A stretch of DNA of 64,000 bases from Bosea sp. RAC05 (GTDB lineage: Bacteria > Pseudomonadota > Alphaproteobacteria > Rhizobiales > Beijerinckiaceae). The notes under the pieces were generated by a model. The model ran no database searches, was not told where the DNA came from, and saw only the letters and a program-made list of their open reading frames with translations. This document shows, piece after piece, positions 16,531-26,067 of this stretch. The stretch lies in contig NZ_CP016464.1 in the NCBI RefSeq assembly GCF_001713455.1, positions 1,722,001-1,786,000 on the forward strand. The letters are read 5' to 3'. The position numbers and the translations under genes are program-made. Numbering within the stretch: position 1 is the stretch's first letter; each line of letters opens with the position of its first letter.

Positions 16531-17718
16531 ATGACGGCCGCGGGATGGGCAGGCCTGTTCGCCGCGCTGCTCGTCGCGACGAACCTGCTCTGCCAGGCGA
16601 TCGCGTACATTCGCCTGCGCCGCCGCGACCGGCAGACGGCCCTGCTCGCGGCGCGGCCGCCGGTGACGATCGTGCGCCCTCTGCGCGGCATCGAGGCCTT
16701 CAGCCGCGAGACGGCGATCTCCGGGCTCGAACTGGATTATCCCGACTACGTCACGATCTTCGCCGTCGCCGATGCGGACGACCCCATCGTGCCGATGGTC
16801 GAGGAGCTGATCGCCCGCTATGGGGCGGATCGCGTCAAGCTCGTGACCGGCGACGTGCCGGTCAGTGCCAATCCCAAGCTCAACAACTGCGTCAAGGGCT
16901 GGGAGGCGGCCCAGACCGACTGGGTCATCCTCGCCGATTCCAATGTGCTGATGCCCAGGGACTACATCCAGCGCATGCTCGCCTCCTGGGGGGAGGAGAC
17001 CGGGCTGGTCTGCTCGACTCCGGTGGGCTCGCGGCCCTTCGGCTTCTGGTCCGAGCTGGAATGCGCCTTCCTCAACACCTTCCAGGCGCGCTGGCAGTTC
17101 GCCGGCGAGGCCTGCGGCTTCGGCTTCGCCCAGGGCAAGTCGATGCTCTGGAACAAGCCCTTCCTCGATGCCCGCGGCGGCATCGCCGTGCTCGGCGAGG
17201 AGATCGCCGAGGATGCGGCGGCGACGAAGCTCGTGCGCCGCGCCGGCAAGCATGTCCATCTCGTCGGCCAGCCCTTCGAGCAGCCTCTCGGCGAGCGCAG
17301 CCTGCATGACGTCGTCCAGCGCCAGTTCCGCTGGGCGCGGCTGCGGCGCGTCACCTTCCTGCCGTTCTTCCTGCCCGAAATCCTCTCCGGCCCGCTGCTG
17401 GCGGTGCTGGCGGCGGCCATCGCGCTGCCGTCCTTCGGCCTGTCCGCCTGGCTCGCCCCGGTCCTCGTGCTGCTGCCCTGGTACGCGGCCGAGCTGGCGT
17501 TCGCGCGCGGCGTCGGCTGGTACGGCTCCTGGCGCATGCCGCTGGCGCTGCTGATCCGCGACATCGTCTTTCCCGGCGTCTGGGCCTATGCCTTCGTCGC
17601 CCGCGAGGTCAGCTGGCGCGGCAACGCGATGAAGATCAAGACGGACGGGGAGGACGAGCTGAACGCCGCGCCGGCCCCGATGTCCCATGCAATGACGAGA
17701 AGTGACGGACGCTCATGA
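16531..17718 (+). CDS. GT21-type glycosyltransferase (ceramide glucosyltransferase/HpnI-like)
   Basis: 395 residues. An N-terminal membrane segment (about 5-25), then a GT2/GT21 catalytic domain: [40 protein letters not shown] with [13 protein letters not shown] and the diagnostic RQFRWAR ((Q/R)xxRW) motif. Two or more C-terminal membrane segments follow (about 280-335). The family transfers a sugar to a membrane lipid: ceramide, or in HpnI a hopanoid. The donor or acceptor here is unproved. The stop overlaps the pheT ATG (ATGA at 17715-17718), so pheT translation is probably coupled to it. Confidence 0.85.
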   Translation: MTAAGWAGLFAALLVATNLLCQAIAYIRLRRRDRQTALLAARPPVTIVRPLRGIEAFSRETAISGLELDYPDYVTIFAVADADDPIVPMVEELIARYGADRVKLVTGDVPVSANPKLNNCVKGWEAAQTDWVILADSNVLMPRDYIQRMLASWGEETGLVCSTPVGSRPFGFWSELECAFLNTFQARWQFAGEACGFGFAQGKSMLWNKPFLDARGGIAVLGEEIAEDAAATKLVRRAGKHVHLVGQPFEQPLGERSLHDVVQRQFRWARLRRVTFLPFFLPEILSGPLLAVLAAAIALPSFGLSAWLAPVLVLLPWYAAELAFARGVGWYGSWRMPLALLIRDIVFPGVWAYAFVAREVSWRGNAMKIKTDGEDELNAAPAPMSHAMTRSDGRS

Positions 17719-20138
17719 AGTTCACCCTGTCCTGGTTGAAGGATCATCTCGACACGACCGAGCCGGTCGAGGCCATCGCCGAGGCCCTGACCCGCGTCGG
17801 GCTCGAGGTCGAGGGTATCGAGGACAAGGCCAAGGCGCTCGCCGCCTTCACCGTGGCCTATGTGATCGACGCCAAGCAGCATCCCAATGCCGACCGGCTG
17901 CGCGTCTGCCTGGTCGACACCGGCGCCGGCGAACCGGTGCAGGTCGTCTGCGGCGCGCCCAACGCCCGCACCGGCATGAAGAGCGTCTTCTCCCCGCCCG
18001 GCACCTATATTCCCGGCAAGGACATCACGCTCGGCAAGGGCGTGATCCGCGGCGTCGAATCCAACGGCATGCTGTGCTCGGCCGCCGAGCTGCAGCTCTC
18101 CGAGGATCATGACGGCATCATCGACCTGCCGGCCGACGCTCCCGTCGGCCAGTCCTACGCCGCCTATGCCGGCCTCAGCGATCCGGTCATCGAGATCGCC
18201 GTGACGCCCAACCGGGCTGACGCGCTCGGCGTCGCCGGCATCGCGCGCGATCTCGCCGCCGCCGGTCTCGGCAAGACGACGACGCCATCGGCCGCGTCCG
18301 TGCGCGGCAGCTTCCCCTGCCCGGTCGATGTGAAGCTCGAACTCGCGGCCGAGGACAAGGCGCTCTGCCCGGCCTTCGGGCTGCGGCTGGTGCGCGGCGT
18401 GAAGAACGGCCCCTCGCCGGACTGGCTGCAGGCGCGGCTGCGCGCTGTCGGCCTGCGCCCGATCAACGCGCTCGTCGACATCACCAACTTCATGACGCTC
18501 GACCGCAACCGCCCGCTGCACGTCTTCGACGCGGCCAAGGTCAAGGGCGACCTCGTCGTCCGCCGCGCCCGCGACGGCGAGACCATCGTGGCGCTCGACG
18601 GCAAGACCTACACGCTGACCTCCGAGCAGGTCGTCATCGCCGATGAGGCGGGCGTCGAGTCGATCGCCGGCATCATGGGCGGCGAGGCCTCGGGCTGCGA
18701 CGAGGGCACCACCGACGTGCTCGTCGAGAGCGCGCTCTGGGACCCGCTCAACATCGCCCGTTCGGGCCGTGCGCTCGGCATCACCTCCGATGCGCGCTAT
18801 CGCTTCGAGCGCGGCGTCGATCCCGATTTCTGCCGGCCGGGGCTGGATCTCGCCACGGCGATGATCGTCGAGCTCTGCGGCGGCGAGCCCTCCGAGATGG
18901 TCTTTGCCGGCGAACTGCCCGAGAGCGCCCATGCGATCGACTTCCCCTGGTCCGAGGTCAAGCGCCTGACCGGGCTCGACCTGCCGGTCGTCGAGATGAA
19001 GCTCGCCTTGACCTCGCTGGGCTTCCACGTCTCGGGACCGGGCGAGCGGGTCAAGGTCGCGGCCCCCTCCTGGCGGGCCGATGTCGGCGGCAAGGCCGAT
19101 CTCGTCGAGGAGATCCTGCGCATCGCCGGGCTCGACCGCGTCGTCTCGACGCCGCTGCCGCGCATCGCCGGCGAGGTGATCAAGCCCGTCCTCACCGTGC
19201 TCCAGAAGCGCACGCGCCAGGCCAAGCGCCTGCTCGCCAGCCGCGGCATGGTCGAGGCCGTAACCTGGTCCTTCATCGACCACGAGGCGGCCAAGCTCTT
19301 CGGCGGCGGCTCGCGCCAGCTCGTGCTCGCCAACCCGATCGCGGCCGATCTCTCCGACATGCGGCCCTCGCTGCTGCCGGGCCTGATCCGGGCTGCCCAG
19401 GCCAATGCCGATCGCGGCCATGGCGACGTCGCGCTCTTCGAGGTCGGCCAGATCTTCCAGAACGACCAGCCCGAGGGCCAGCTCATGGCGGCCACGGGCC
19501 TGCGCCGGGGCACGGCGAAGCTCGAGGGGGCCGGTCGCCACTGGGACGGCGCGGCCAGGCCCGTCGATGCCTTCGATGCCAAGGCCGACGTCATGGCGCT
19601 GCTGGCCGGGCTCGGCGTCCCGACCGGCGGGCTGCAGGTGGTGGCCGGCGGGCCGGCCTGGGCCCATCCCGGCCGCTCCGCGACGCTGCGCTTCGGCCCC
19701 AAGGGCGTCATCGGTGCCTTCGGCGAGGTCCATCCGCGCATCCTCAAGGCGCTCGACGTCAAGGGTCCGCTGGTCGCCTTCGAGATCCATCTCGATGCCC
19801 TGCCGCTGCCGAAATACAAGCCGACCAAGGTCAAGCCGAAGCTCTCGCTCTCCGGCTTCCAGCCGGTGACGCGCGACTTCGCCTTCATCGTCGACCAGGC
19901 GACCGCTGCCGGCGAGATGGTCAAGTCCGCCCAGAACGCCGACCGCGCCCTGATCTCGGATGTCTCGGTCTTCGATCTCTACGAGGGCCAGGGCGTCGAG
20001 CCCGGCAAGAAGTCGGTCGCGCTCGCGGTCACGCTCCAGCCGGTCGAGAAGACGCTGACCGAAGCAGAGATCGAGGCGGTCGGCGCCAAGATCGTCGCCG
20101 AGATGGCCAAGCGCTACGGCGCGGCGCTGCGGGGGTAG
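17715..20138 (+). CDS. pheT: Phenylalanyl-tRNA synthetase beta subunit
   Basis: 807 residues, full length. The EMAP/tRNA-binding domain near the N-terminus (about 40-150, [19 protein letters not shown]), B3/B4 editing region (about 210-390), B5 domain (about 400-470) and C-terminal ferredoxin-fold anticodon-binding domain (about 710-807, [20 protein letters not shown]) are all recognisable. It provides tRNA-Phe recognition and hydrolysis of misacylated Tyr-tRNA-Phe. Starts within the stop of the inserted glycosyltransferase gene by a 4-base ATGA overlap. Confidence 0.98.
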   Translation: MKFTLSWLKDHLDTTEPVEAIAEALTRVGLEVEGIEDKAKALAAFTVAYVIDAKQHPNADRLRVCLVDTGAGEPVQVVCGAPNARTGMKSVFSPPGTYIPGKDITLGKGVIRGVESNGMLCSAAELQLSEDHDGIIDLPADAPVGQSYAAYAGLSDPVIEIAVTPNRADALGVAGIARDLAAAGLGKTTTPSAASVRGSFPCPVDVKLELAAEDKALCPAFGLRLVRGVKNGPSPDWLQARLRAVGLRPINALVDITNFMTLDRNRPLHVFDAAKVKGDLVVRRARDGETIVALDGKTYTLTSEQVVIADEAGVESIAGIMGGEASGCDEGTTDVLVESALWDPLNIARSGRALGITSDARYRFERGVDPDFCRPGLDLATAMIVELCGGEPSEMVFAGELPESAHAIDFPWSEVKRLTGLDLPVVEMKLALTSLGFHVSGPGERVKVAAPSWRADVGGKADLVEEILRIAGLDRVVSTPLPRIAGEVIKPVLTVLQKRTRQAKRLLASRGMVEAVTWSFIDHEAAKLFGGGSRQLVLANPIAADLSDMRPSLLPGLIRAAQANADRGHGDVALFEVGQIFQNDQPEGQLMAATGLRRGTAKLEGAGRHWDGAARPVDAFDAKADVMALLAGLGVPTGGLQVVAGGPAWAHPGRSATLRFGPKGVIGAFGEVHPRILKALDVKGPLVAFEIHLDALPLPKYKPTKVKPKLSLSGFQPVTRDFAFIVDQATAAGEMVKSAQNADRALISDVSVFDLYEGQGVEPGKKSVALAVTLQPVEKTLTEAEIEAVGAKIVAEMAKRYGAALRG

Positions 20139-20146
20139 GGGAGCGA

Positions 20147-20230
20147 GATGCTCGGGCTCGCCCCGGACCTCTCGCAAACCGGCGCTCCCTCGTTTCGGGA
20201 TACTCGGGTCTGCGCGCGGCGCAGCCCGAG
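20147..20230. repeat. Palindromic intergenic element after pheT
   Basis: Contains GAGATGCTCGGG, shared with the element at 12791-12802, and an imperfect hairpin pairing CTCGGG (20203-20208) with CCCGAG (20225-20230) through a GCGC stem. No T-run. Probably a degenerate copy of the same repeat; it may also stabilise or end the pheT mRNA. Confidence 0.4.
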
Positions 20231-20335
20231 ACCGACATGTCGCCACCATTGATTGGGATTGTGTAATAATCGCTGCGCGCAATTCCGCCGGAATGAGCGT
20301 ACGCGCTTGAGACCGCACACTCCGACGTGGCGCCC

Positions 20336-21247
20336 ATGCCCCTCACCGATCTCCCCGTCACCGACAGCCTCTTCCCTGGCTTCCGGCTGCTCGACGTCAC
20401 CACCTCGGGCGCGCGCATCCGGGTGCGGACGGGCGGGCAGGGGCCGGCACTGCTGCTGCTGCATGGCTATCCCCAGACGCATGTGCTCTGGCACAAGCTG
20501 GCGGAGCGGCTGAAGGACCGCTTCACCCTCGTCTGCGCCGATCTGCGCGGCTATGGCGACAGCGACAAGCCGCTGACCGACCCCGAGCACTTCCCCTATT
20601 CCAAGCGCGCCATGGCGCTCGACATGGCGCAGGTCATGACGCGGCTCGGCCATCACAGCTTCATGGTCGGCGCGCATGACCGCGGCGCCCGCGTCGCCCA
20701 TCGACTGGCGCTCGATCACCCCGAGCGCGTGACGAAACTCGCCACGCTCGACATCGCGCCGACGCGTGAGATGTATGAAGGCACCACCGACGCCTTCGCC
20801 CGCTCCTATTGGCACTGGTTCTTCCTGATCCTGCCGGCGCCCTTCCCGGAGAAGATGATCGGGGCCGATCCGGAAGCCTACTGGCGCAAGAAATGCGGCT
20901 CCGGCGCGGCGGGGCTGAAGCCCTTCGCCCCGGAAGCGTTGGCTGAGTATCTGCGCTGCTTTTCCGATCCGCGGACCATCCATGGCTCCTGCGAGGACTA
21001 TCGCGCCGCTGCCACCATCGACATCCGCCATGACGACGAGGATGGTGGCCGCAAGCTGACGCAGCCGCTGCTGGCGCTCTGGGGTGAGAACGGCATCATC
21101 GGCAAGTGCTTCGATCCGCTGGCGCTCTGGCGCCTGCGCGCGGAGAACGTCCAAGGCCGCAGCCTGCCTGGCGGGCATTATCTGGCCGAGGAGATTCCCG
21201 ATCTCGTCGCCGCGCAATTCATCGCCTTCTTCGGAGACAAGTCATGA
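20336..21247 (+). CDS. Alpha/beta hydrolase, haloacetate dehalogenase-like
   Basis: 303 residues. The nucleophile position is Asp, not Ser: VGAHDRGARVAHRLALDHPE, the arrangement of fluoroacetate/haloacetate dehalogenases, where Asp attacks the carbon-halogen bond and neighbouring Arg residues bind the carboxylate. A His-Trp pair in SYWHWFFLILP matches the halide-binding His/Trp of that family, and GGHYLAEEIPD supplies the catalytic His. Epoxide hydrolases share this fold, so the exact reaction is uncertain. ATG at 20336 is chosen; a GTG at 20327 is possible and neither has a clear Shine-Dalgarno. It overlaps the next gene by 4 bases (ATGA). Confidence 0.82.
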   Translation: MPLTDLPVTDSLFPGFRLLDVTTSGARIRVRTGGQGPALLLLHGYPQTHVLWHKLAERLKDRFTLVCADLRGYGDSDKPLTDPEHFPYSKRAMALDMAQVMTRLGHHSFMVGAHDRGARVAHRLALDHPERVTKLATLDIAPTREMYEGTTDAFARSYWHWFFLILPAPFPEKMIGADPEAYWRKKCGSGAAGLKPFAPEALAEYLRCFSDPRTIHGSCEDYRAAATIDIRHDDEDGGRKLTQPLLALWGENGIIGKCFDPLALWRLRAENVQGRSLPGGHYLAEEIPDLVAAQFIAFFGDKS

Positions 21248-22323
21248 GCCGCACCAACCGCGTCTATCGCATCGCCGCCATCGCCGGAGACGGCATCGGC
21301 AAGGAGGTGATGCCCGAGGGGCTGCGCATCCTGGAGGCGGCGTCGAAGAAATACGGCTTTGAACTGCGGCTGGACGAGTTCGATTTCTCCTCCTGCGACT
21401 ACTACGCCAAGCACGGCAAGATGCTGCCCGACGACTGGAAGGACCAGATCGGCGGCCATGACGCGATCTTCTTCGGCGCCGTCGGCATGCCCGCGCAGGT
21501 GCCGGACCACATCTCGCTCTGGGGCTCGCTGCTGCTGTTCCGGCGCGAATTCGACCAGTATGTGAACCTGCGCCCGGTGCGGCTGATGCCTGGCGTGCCC
21601 GGCCCGCTCGTCGGCCGCAAGCCCGGCGACATCGACTTCTTCGTCGTCCGCGAGAACACCGAGGGCGAGTACTCCTCCGTCGGTGGCCGCATGTATGCCG
21701 GCACCGAGCGCGAGATCGTCATGCAGGAGACGGTGATGAGCCGTGTCGGCGTCGACCGCGTGCTGAAATACGCCTTCGAGCTCGCCATGCGCCGCCCGCG
21801 CCGGAAGCTGACCTCGGCGACCAAGTCGAACGGCATCGCCATCACCATGCCCTACTGGGACGAGCGGGTGAAGGAGATGGCGAAGAAGTACCCCGATGTG
21901 AGCGTCGACCAGTACCACATCGACATTCTGACCGCGCATTTCGTGCTGAATCCGGACCGGTTCGACGTCGTCGTCGCCTCCAACCTGTTCGGCGACATCC
22001 TGTCCGACCTCGGCCCCGCCTGCACGGGCACGATCGGCATCGCGCCCTCGGGCAACATCAACCCGACCGGCGACTATCCCTCCCTGTTCGAGCCGGTGCA
22101 TGGCTCGGCGCCCGACATCGCCGGCCAGGGCATCGCCAACCCGATCGGCCAGATCTGGTCGGCGGCGATGATGCTCGACCATCTCGGCGAGACGGAAGCC
22201 GCCAAGGGCATCGAGGCCGCCATCGAGCGGGCGCTGGGCGATGCCCGCACCCGCACGCGCGACCTCGGCGGCTCGCTGGGCACGGAAGCCGCCGGCAAGG
22301 CGGTCGAGCAGGCGCTGGGCTGA
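21244..22323 (+). CDS. Tartrate dehydrogenase/decarboxylase-type NAD enzyme (D-malate/isopropylmalate family)
   Basis: 359 residues of the metal- and NAD-dependent beta-decarboxylating dehydrogenase family. Seen: IAAIAGDGIGKEVMPEGLRI, VVRENTEGEYSSVGGRMYAG and NLFGDILSDLGPACTGTIGI followed by APSGNINP. The last is characteristic of tartrate/D-malate dehydrogenases (TtuC/DmlA) rather than LeuB, which usually has SDEASMLTG. It would oxidise and decarboxylate D-malate, tartrate or related 2-hydroxy acids in the cytosol. Translationally coupled to the dehalogenase-like gene through ATGA, which suggests a shared catabolic role. Confidence 0.9.
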   Translation: MSRTNRVYRIAAIAGDGIGKEVMPEGLRILEAASKKYGFELRLDEFDFSSCDYYAKHGKMLPDDWKDQIGGHDAIFFGAVGMPAQVPDHISLWGSLLLFRREFDQYVNLRPVRLMPGVPGPLVGRKPGDIDFFVVRENTEGEYSSVGGRMYAGTEREIVMQETVMSRVGVDRVLKYAFELAMRRPRRKLTSATKSNGIAITMPYWDERVKEMAKKYPDVSVDQYHIDILTAHFVLNPDRFDVVVASNLFGDILSDLGPACTGTIGIAPSGNINPTGDYPSLFEPVHGSAPDIAGQGIANPIGQIWSAAMMLDHLGETEAAKGIEAAIERALGDARTRTRDLGGSLGTEAAGKAVEQALG

Positions 22324-22479
22324 CGGACTGGGAACCTCGCGCGCCGCCCGCCGTTGGGAGCGAGGCGGCGCACAGCCGACGATTTAGCTGCCCTTTGGCC
22401 GCTCGGGCCTCTTGCGTTGAGCGGTCCGTGAGGTCACAGGAGGGCGCATTGCCCCGATCGATCAGGAATTGACTGACCA

Positions 22480-23226
22480 ATGGATTTTTCATCCTCCACA
22501 TTCTGGGTCTCGCTGCTGCAGATCATCTGGATCGACCTGCTGCTGTCGGGCGACAACGCGGTCGTCATCGCGCTCGCCTGCCGCTCGCTGCCCGAGAAGC
22601 AGCGCAAGGTCGGCATCTGGCTCGGGGCCTCCGCGGCGATCGGCCTGCGCATCATTTTCGCGCTCGTCGTCACCTACCTGCTGCTGGTGCCCTATCTGAA
22701 GATCATCGGCGGCCTGCTGCTGTTCTGGATCGCGGTCAAGCTCGCGCTCGGCGAGGATGAGAGCCATGCCGAGATCGACGGTGGCACCACGCTCTGGCAG
22801 GCGGTGCGCACCATCGCCATCGCCGACGCGGTGATGAGCCTCGACAACGTCATCGCGATCGCCGCCGCCTCGCGCGGGCACCCCGAACTCTTCATCTTCG
22901 GTCTGCTGCTCTCGATCCCGCTGATCATCATGGGAGCGCAGTTCCTCACCACGATCATCACCCGCTACCCGATCCTGATCTGGATCGGCGCGGCACTGCT
23001 GGGCTGGATCGCGGCCGAGATGATCCTGGGCGACATTGCCGTCCTGCGCTGGCTTCAGGTCAACATGCCGACCTGGATCAAGCCGGTGCCGACGGATGTC
23101 AGCGCCATCGGCATCGCCCCGGCGAACCTGCCGCACTACGTCACCTCGGTGATCGGCGCCGCGCTCGTCTGCGCGATCGCCTATGTGCTGAAGCAGCGGC
23201 GCGGTGGGCACGCGGCCGAGGGCTGA
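22480..23226 (+). CDS. TerC family integral membrane protein
   Basis: 248 residues with about seven predicted membrane helices. The two conserved acidic motifs LLLSGDNAVVIALA (TM1) and AVMSLDNVIAIAAA are the TerC/YkoY hallmarks and probably bind the transported metal. Characterised relatives export Mn2+ or help metallate exported enzymes. The 156-bp leader was inspected for the Mn2+-sensing yybP-ykoY riboswitch that often precedes this family; no convincing core was found. ATG at 22480 starts directly before TM1. Confidence 0.9.
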   Translation: MDFSSSTFWVSLLQIIWIDLLLSGDNAVVIALACRSLPEKQRKVGIWLGASAAIGLRIIFALVVTYLLLVPYLKIIGGLLLFWIAVKLALGEDESHAEIDGGTTLWQAVRTIAIADAVMSLDNVIAIAAASRGHPELFIFGLLLSIPLIIMGAQFLTTIITRYPILIWIGAALLGWIAAEMILGDIAVLRWLQVNMPTWIKPVPTDVSAIGIAPANLPHYVTSVIGAALVCAIAYVLKQRRGGHAAEG

Positions 23227-23239
23227 GCCGCCCTCCGCC

Positions 23240-23848
23240 CTAACCGATGACCACGATCGCGGCGGCCAGGATCTCCTGGCCGCCGTTTTCGATGGTGCGG
23301 CTGACACCGCTCGCGGCCGCGGATTGGGCCCCGTCACGCACCCTCAGCTGCCCCGCCGACGAGAGCGAGACGGCGAAGCTCTCGGGGGCGCGCGCGAAGC
23401 CCGAGCCCAGCGCCTTCACATAAGCCTCCTTGGCGCTCCAGAGCCGCGCGAAGGCCAGCGCGCGGTTCTCAGGCGGCTGGGCGAGCAGCCAGGCCGATTC
23501 CTCCGGGTGCAGGACGCCAATGGGCGGGTGGGCGCTGTCGTCCACGGCCTCGACATCGACGCCGACGGGCTGGTGGGCGAGCGCCACCGCGACGACGCCG
23601 GCCCGTGTTGCCAGCGAGAGATGCAGCCCGCTCCCGCGCGGATGCTCGACCAGGGGCCGCCCGCGCCCGTCATGGCCGATCGCGATGGCCTCCCGCGGCA
23701 GGCCGAGTTGCTGCGCCAGGATGCGGGCCCCCATGCCCCGCCGCAGCGCCGAGCGCGCGGGCAGCGTCGCCGGCCGCTCCGGCGTCGCCACCAGCCAGAC
23801 GGCCGGGAGGTCGGCGGCGATGTCGTCGGGAGAGGAAAGCCAGATCAT
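23240..23848 (-). CDS. 4'-phosphopantetheinyl transferase superfamily protein
   Basis: About 202 residues. The Sfp/HetI-type signatures VGVDVEAV (Mg-binding Asp) and LWSAKEAYVKALGSGF are intact. The enzyme moves phosphopantetheine from CoA to a carrier-protein serine, activating polyketide, nonribosomal peptide or fatty-acid carrier proteins. No carrier or synthase gene is in the window, so the target is unknown. Start is uncertain: ATG at 23848 (MIWLSSPDD) fits the family N-terminus, while ATG at 23884 and 23914 are also in frame. It converges on terC with a 13-bp gap. Confidence 0.88.
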   Translation of the reverse strand: MIWLSSPDDIAADLPAVWLVATPERPATLPARSALRRGMGARILAQQLGLPREAIAIGHDGRGRPLVEHPRGSGLHLSLATRAGVVAVALAHQPVGVDVEAVDDSAHPPIGVLHPEESAWLLAQPPENRALAFARLWSAKEAYVKALGSGFARAPESFAVSLSSAGQLRVRDGAQSAAASGVSRTIENGGQEILAAAIVVIG

Positions 23849-24045
23849 GGCGGCAGGATAGGCCAGGGCGGGGGCGCTCGCCATCGCCCCGGCGCCGCCC
23901 TGTGCCAGGCTCATGTGGCCAACCCGCCCGGCGGCGTTGACCTGCGGCCCGCTTCGGCCTTGGAAGGAGCGTCCGTCGCCCGCTCTCGGCGAGGCGGCGC
24001 AAGTGCGGGCCGCGACAGGCCCGCGCACGGGGAGAGAACGGGTTC

Positions 24046-24753
24046 ATGGAGGAAGCTCCGCCACAGACGAGCGCGGCCGGCATGCGCCTGGGCATGCGCA
24101 AGGTCATGGTCCTGGTGCCCGGCGTCGTCGTCTTCGCGGTCGCCTTCGGCGCGGCGGCCTCGGCCAAGGGGCTGAGCCTCGTCGAGACCCTGCTGATGAG
24201 CGCGCTGGTCTATGGCGGCATCTCGCAGCTCGTCGCGATGGAACTCTGGCGGCCGGAGTGGACCTGGGGGGCGATCGTCGGGCTCGCCGTCGTCACCGCC
24301 ACCGTCAATTCCCGGATGATCCTGCAGGGCGCCTCGCTGCAGCCCTGGTTCGCGCCCTATCCGAAGGCGCTGAACGCGCTCCACCTGTTCTTCTTCACCG
24401 ACGCCAACTGGGTCATCGGCACACGCTACCGGGCCGAGGGCGGCCGCGATCTCGGCGTGCTGATCGGTGCCGGCCTGCTGCTCTGGGTGGTCTGGATCCT
24501 GTTCACCGGCCTGGGCTACTGGCTCGGCGCGCTGGTCTCCGATCCGCGCGCCTTCGGCATCGACCTGGTCATGCCGATCTTCTTCGCGGCGATGATCGTG
24601 CCGCTCTGGCGTGGCCGCCGCGCCGCCGTGCCCTGGGTCGCCGCGGGCCTCGCCGCGCTGCTGACGGCCAAGCTGGTCGAGGGCTACGCCTTCATCATCG
24701 TCGGGTCCCTGACCGGTGCCGTCGTGGGAGCGTTCAGCGATGACGCTGCCTGA
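24046..24753 (+). CDS. azlC: AzlC family branched-chain amino acid exporter, large subunit
   Basis: 235 residues with about five or six membrane helices. The AzlC pattern includes VVVFAVAFGAAASAKGLS, ALVYGGISQLVAMELW and VVTATVNSRMILQGASLQPW. With AzlD it forms a two-component exporter of branched-chain or other neutral amino acids. ATG at 24046 after GGGGAGAG-like purines. The 3' end overlaps azlD by 14 bases. An aminotransferase of the branched-chain type follows shortly, consistent with the substrate class. Confidence 0.88.
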   Translation: MEEAPPQTSAAGMRLGMRKVMVLVPGVVVFAVAFGAAASAKGLSLVETLLMSALVYGGISQLVAMELWRPEWTWGAIVGLAVVTATVNSRMILQGASLQPWFAPYPKALNALHLFFFTDANWVIGTRYRAEGGRDLGVLIGAGLLLWVVWILFTGLGYWLGALVSDPRAFGIDLVMPIFFAAMIVPLWRGRRAAVPWVAAGLAALLTAKLVEGYAFIIVGSLTGAVVGAFSDDAA

Positions 24754-25072
24754 TCTCGGCTCCGCCAATCTGGGCGCCTGGGGCGCCGTCATCGCGATCC
24801 TCGCCATGGCGGTCGCGACCTATCTCTGCCGCATCGCCGGCGTGGTGCTGATGGGCTTCATCCCGCTGACGCCCCATGTCCGCCGCGGGCTGGCGGCCCT
24901 TCCGGGCTCGATCATCGCCGCCACCGTCCTGCCCCTGATCGAGCGGCTCGGGCTGGCGGCCGGCGTCGCGCTGCTGGCCGCGATGGGCAGCATGATCCTG
25001 CGACGCAACGAACTGCTCGCGCTCGTCGTCGGCATGAGCGTGATCGCGGGCCTGCGCGCGCTGGGGTTTTGA
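24740..25072 (+). CDS. azlD: AzlD family small subunit
   Basis: 110 residues, three to four membrane helices. The family hallmark ATYLCRIAGVVLMGFIPLT with the conserved Tyr/Arg, and FIPLTPHVRRGLAALPGSII, are present. It pairs with AzlC. ATG at 24740 lies inside the azlC end, with GTGGGAG just upstream, indicating translational coupling; a farther upstream start (24716) is less likely. Confidence 0.87.
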   Translation: MTLPDLGSANLGAWGAVIAILAMAVATYLCRIAGVVLMGFIPLTPHVRRGLAALPGSIIAATVLPLIERLGLAAGVALLAAMGSMILRRNELLALVVGMSVIAGLRALGF

Positions 25073-25198
25073 TCCATCACCGCCGCCGATCGCTTCCATC
25101 ACATCCCGTCATCGGGTTGTGCGGGGCTGCATGTTGACGAGGGAAGGTCGGGGGCAGACGGTGCGCGCATCGTCGATCGTGACACACGGGAGCGCCTG

Positions 25199-26065
25199 AT
25201 GGCCTGGTATTCGCAGACTTGGACCTGGTTCGAGGGAGAGTGGCACGAGGGCAACCCGCCGATCATGGGGCCGCGCAGCCATGCGACCTGGCAGGGCTCC
25301 TCGGTCTTCGACGGCGCCCGCTGGTTCGACGGCCTCGCCCCTGATCTCGCGCTCCACGCCGCGCGCGTGAACCGTTCCGCGACCGCGCTCGGCCTGAAGC
25401 CGACGGAAACCGCCGAGACGATCATCGCCAAGGCCCATGAGGGCATCAAGAAGTTCAAGGGCGACGTCGCCCTCTACATCAAGCCGATGTACTGGGCCGA
25501 GGCCGACGGCATCTCGACCATCATCCCGGACGAGGACTCGACGCGCTTCTGCCTCTGCCTGTTCGAGGCGCCGATGGGCCTGCCGCCCAACGGGCTCTCG
25601 GTGACGCAGGGCGTGTTCCGGCGTCCCACGATCGAGACCGCCCCGACCGACGCCAAGGCCGGCTGCCTCTATCCCAACAACGCCCGCACGCTGCGCGCCG
25701 CCAAGGCCGCCGGCTTCGACAATGCGCTGGTGCTCGACATGCTCGGCAACGTCGCGGAGACCGCGACCTCCAACATCTTCCTCGCCAAGGACGGCGTGGT
25801 GAAGACGCCGGTTCCCAACGGCACTTTCCTGAACGGCATCACCCGCCAGCGCGTCATCGGCCTGCTGCGGCAGGACGGCGTCACGGTCGAGGAGACCAGC
25901 CTGCGCTACAGCGATTTCGAGCAGGCCGACGAGATCTTCTCCTCGGGCAACTACTCGAAGGTCGTGCCGGTCGGCCGCATCGACAACCGCCAGCTCCAGC
26001 CCGGCCCGCTCTACCGCAAGGCCCGCGAGCTCTACATGGACTTCGCCAACAGCAAGTCCGCCTGA
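25199..26065 (+). CDS. Branched-chain aminotransferase-like protein (PLP class IV)
   Basis: 288 residues of the class IV fold-type IV PLP enzymes. The PLP lysine lies in DAKAGCLYPNNARTLRAAK; family elements MLGNVAETATSNIFLAKDG and GTFLNGITRQRVIGLLRQDG match the BCAT/D-amino-acid aminotransferase signature. It transaminates branched-chain 2-oxo acids, or possibly D-amino acids. It lies 126 bp downstream of azlD and 2 bp before the nitronate monooxygenase gene, so an amino-acid-linked operon is likely. ATG at 25199 is preceded by GGGAG. Confidence 0.87.
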   Translation: MAWYSQTWTWFEGEWHEGNPPIMGPRSHATWQGSSVFDGARWFDGLAPDLALHAARVNRSATALGLKPTETAETIIAKAHEGIKKFKGDVALYIKPMYWAEADGISTIIPDEDSTRFCLCLFEAPMGLPPNGLSVTQGVFRRPTIETAPTDAKAGCLYPNNARTLRAAKAAGFDNALVLDMLGNVAETATSNIFLAKDGVVKTPVPNGTFLNGITRQRVIGLLRQDGVTVEETSLRYSDFEQADEIFSSGNYSKVVPVGRIDNRQLQPGPLYRKARELYMDFANSKSA

Positions 26066-26067
26066 GC

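Noticed and set aside
17586..20318. Reverse-strand open frame of 910 codons
   Set aside because: Lies antisense to pheT, which has all its domains; composition is typical of a shadow frame.
22324..22479. Possible yybP-ykoY manganese riboswitch ahead of terC
   Set aside because: A TTGGGAG-like string is present, but the conserved internal loops could not be matched. An Infernal search would settle it.
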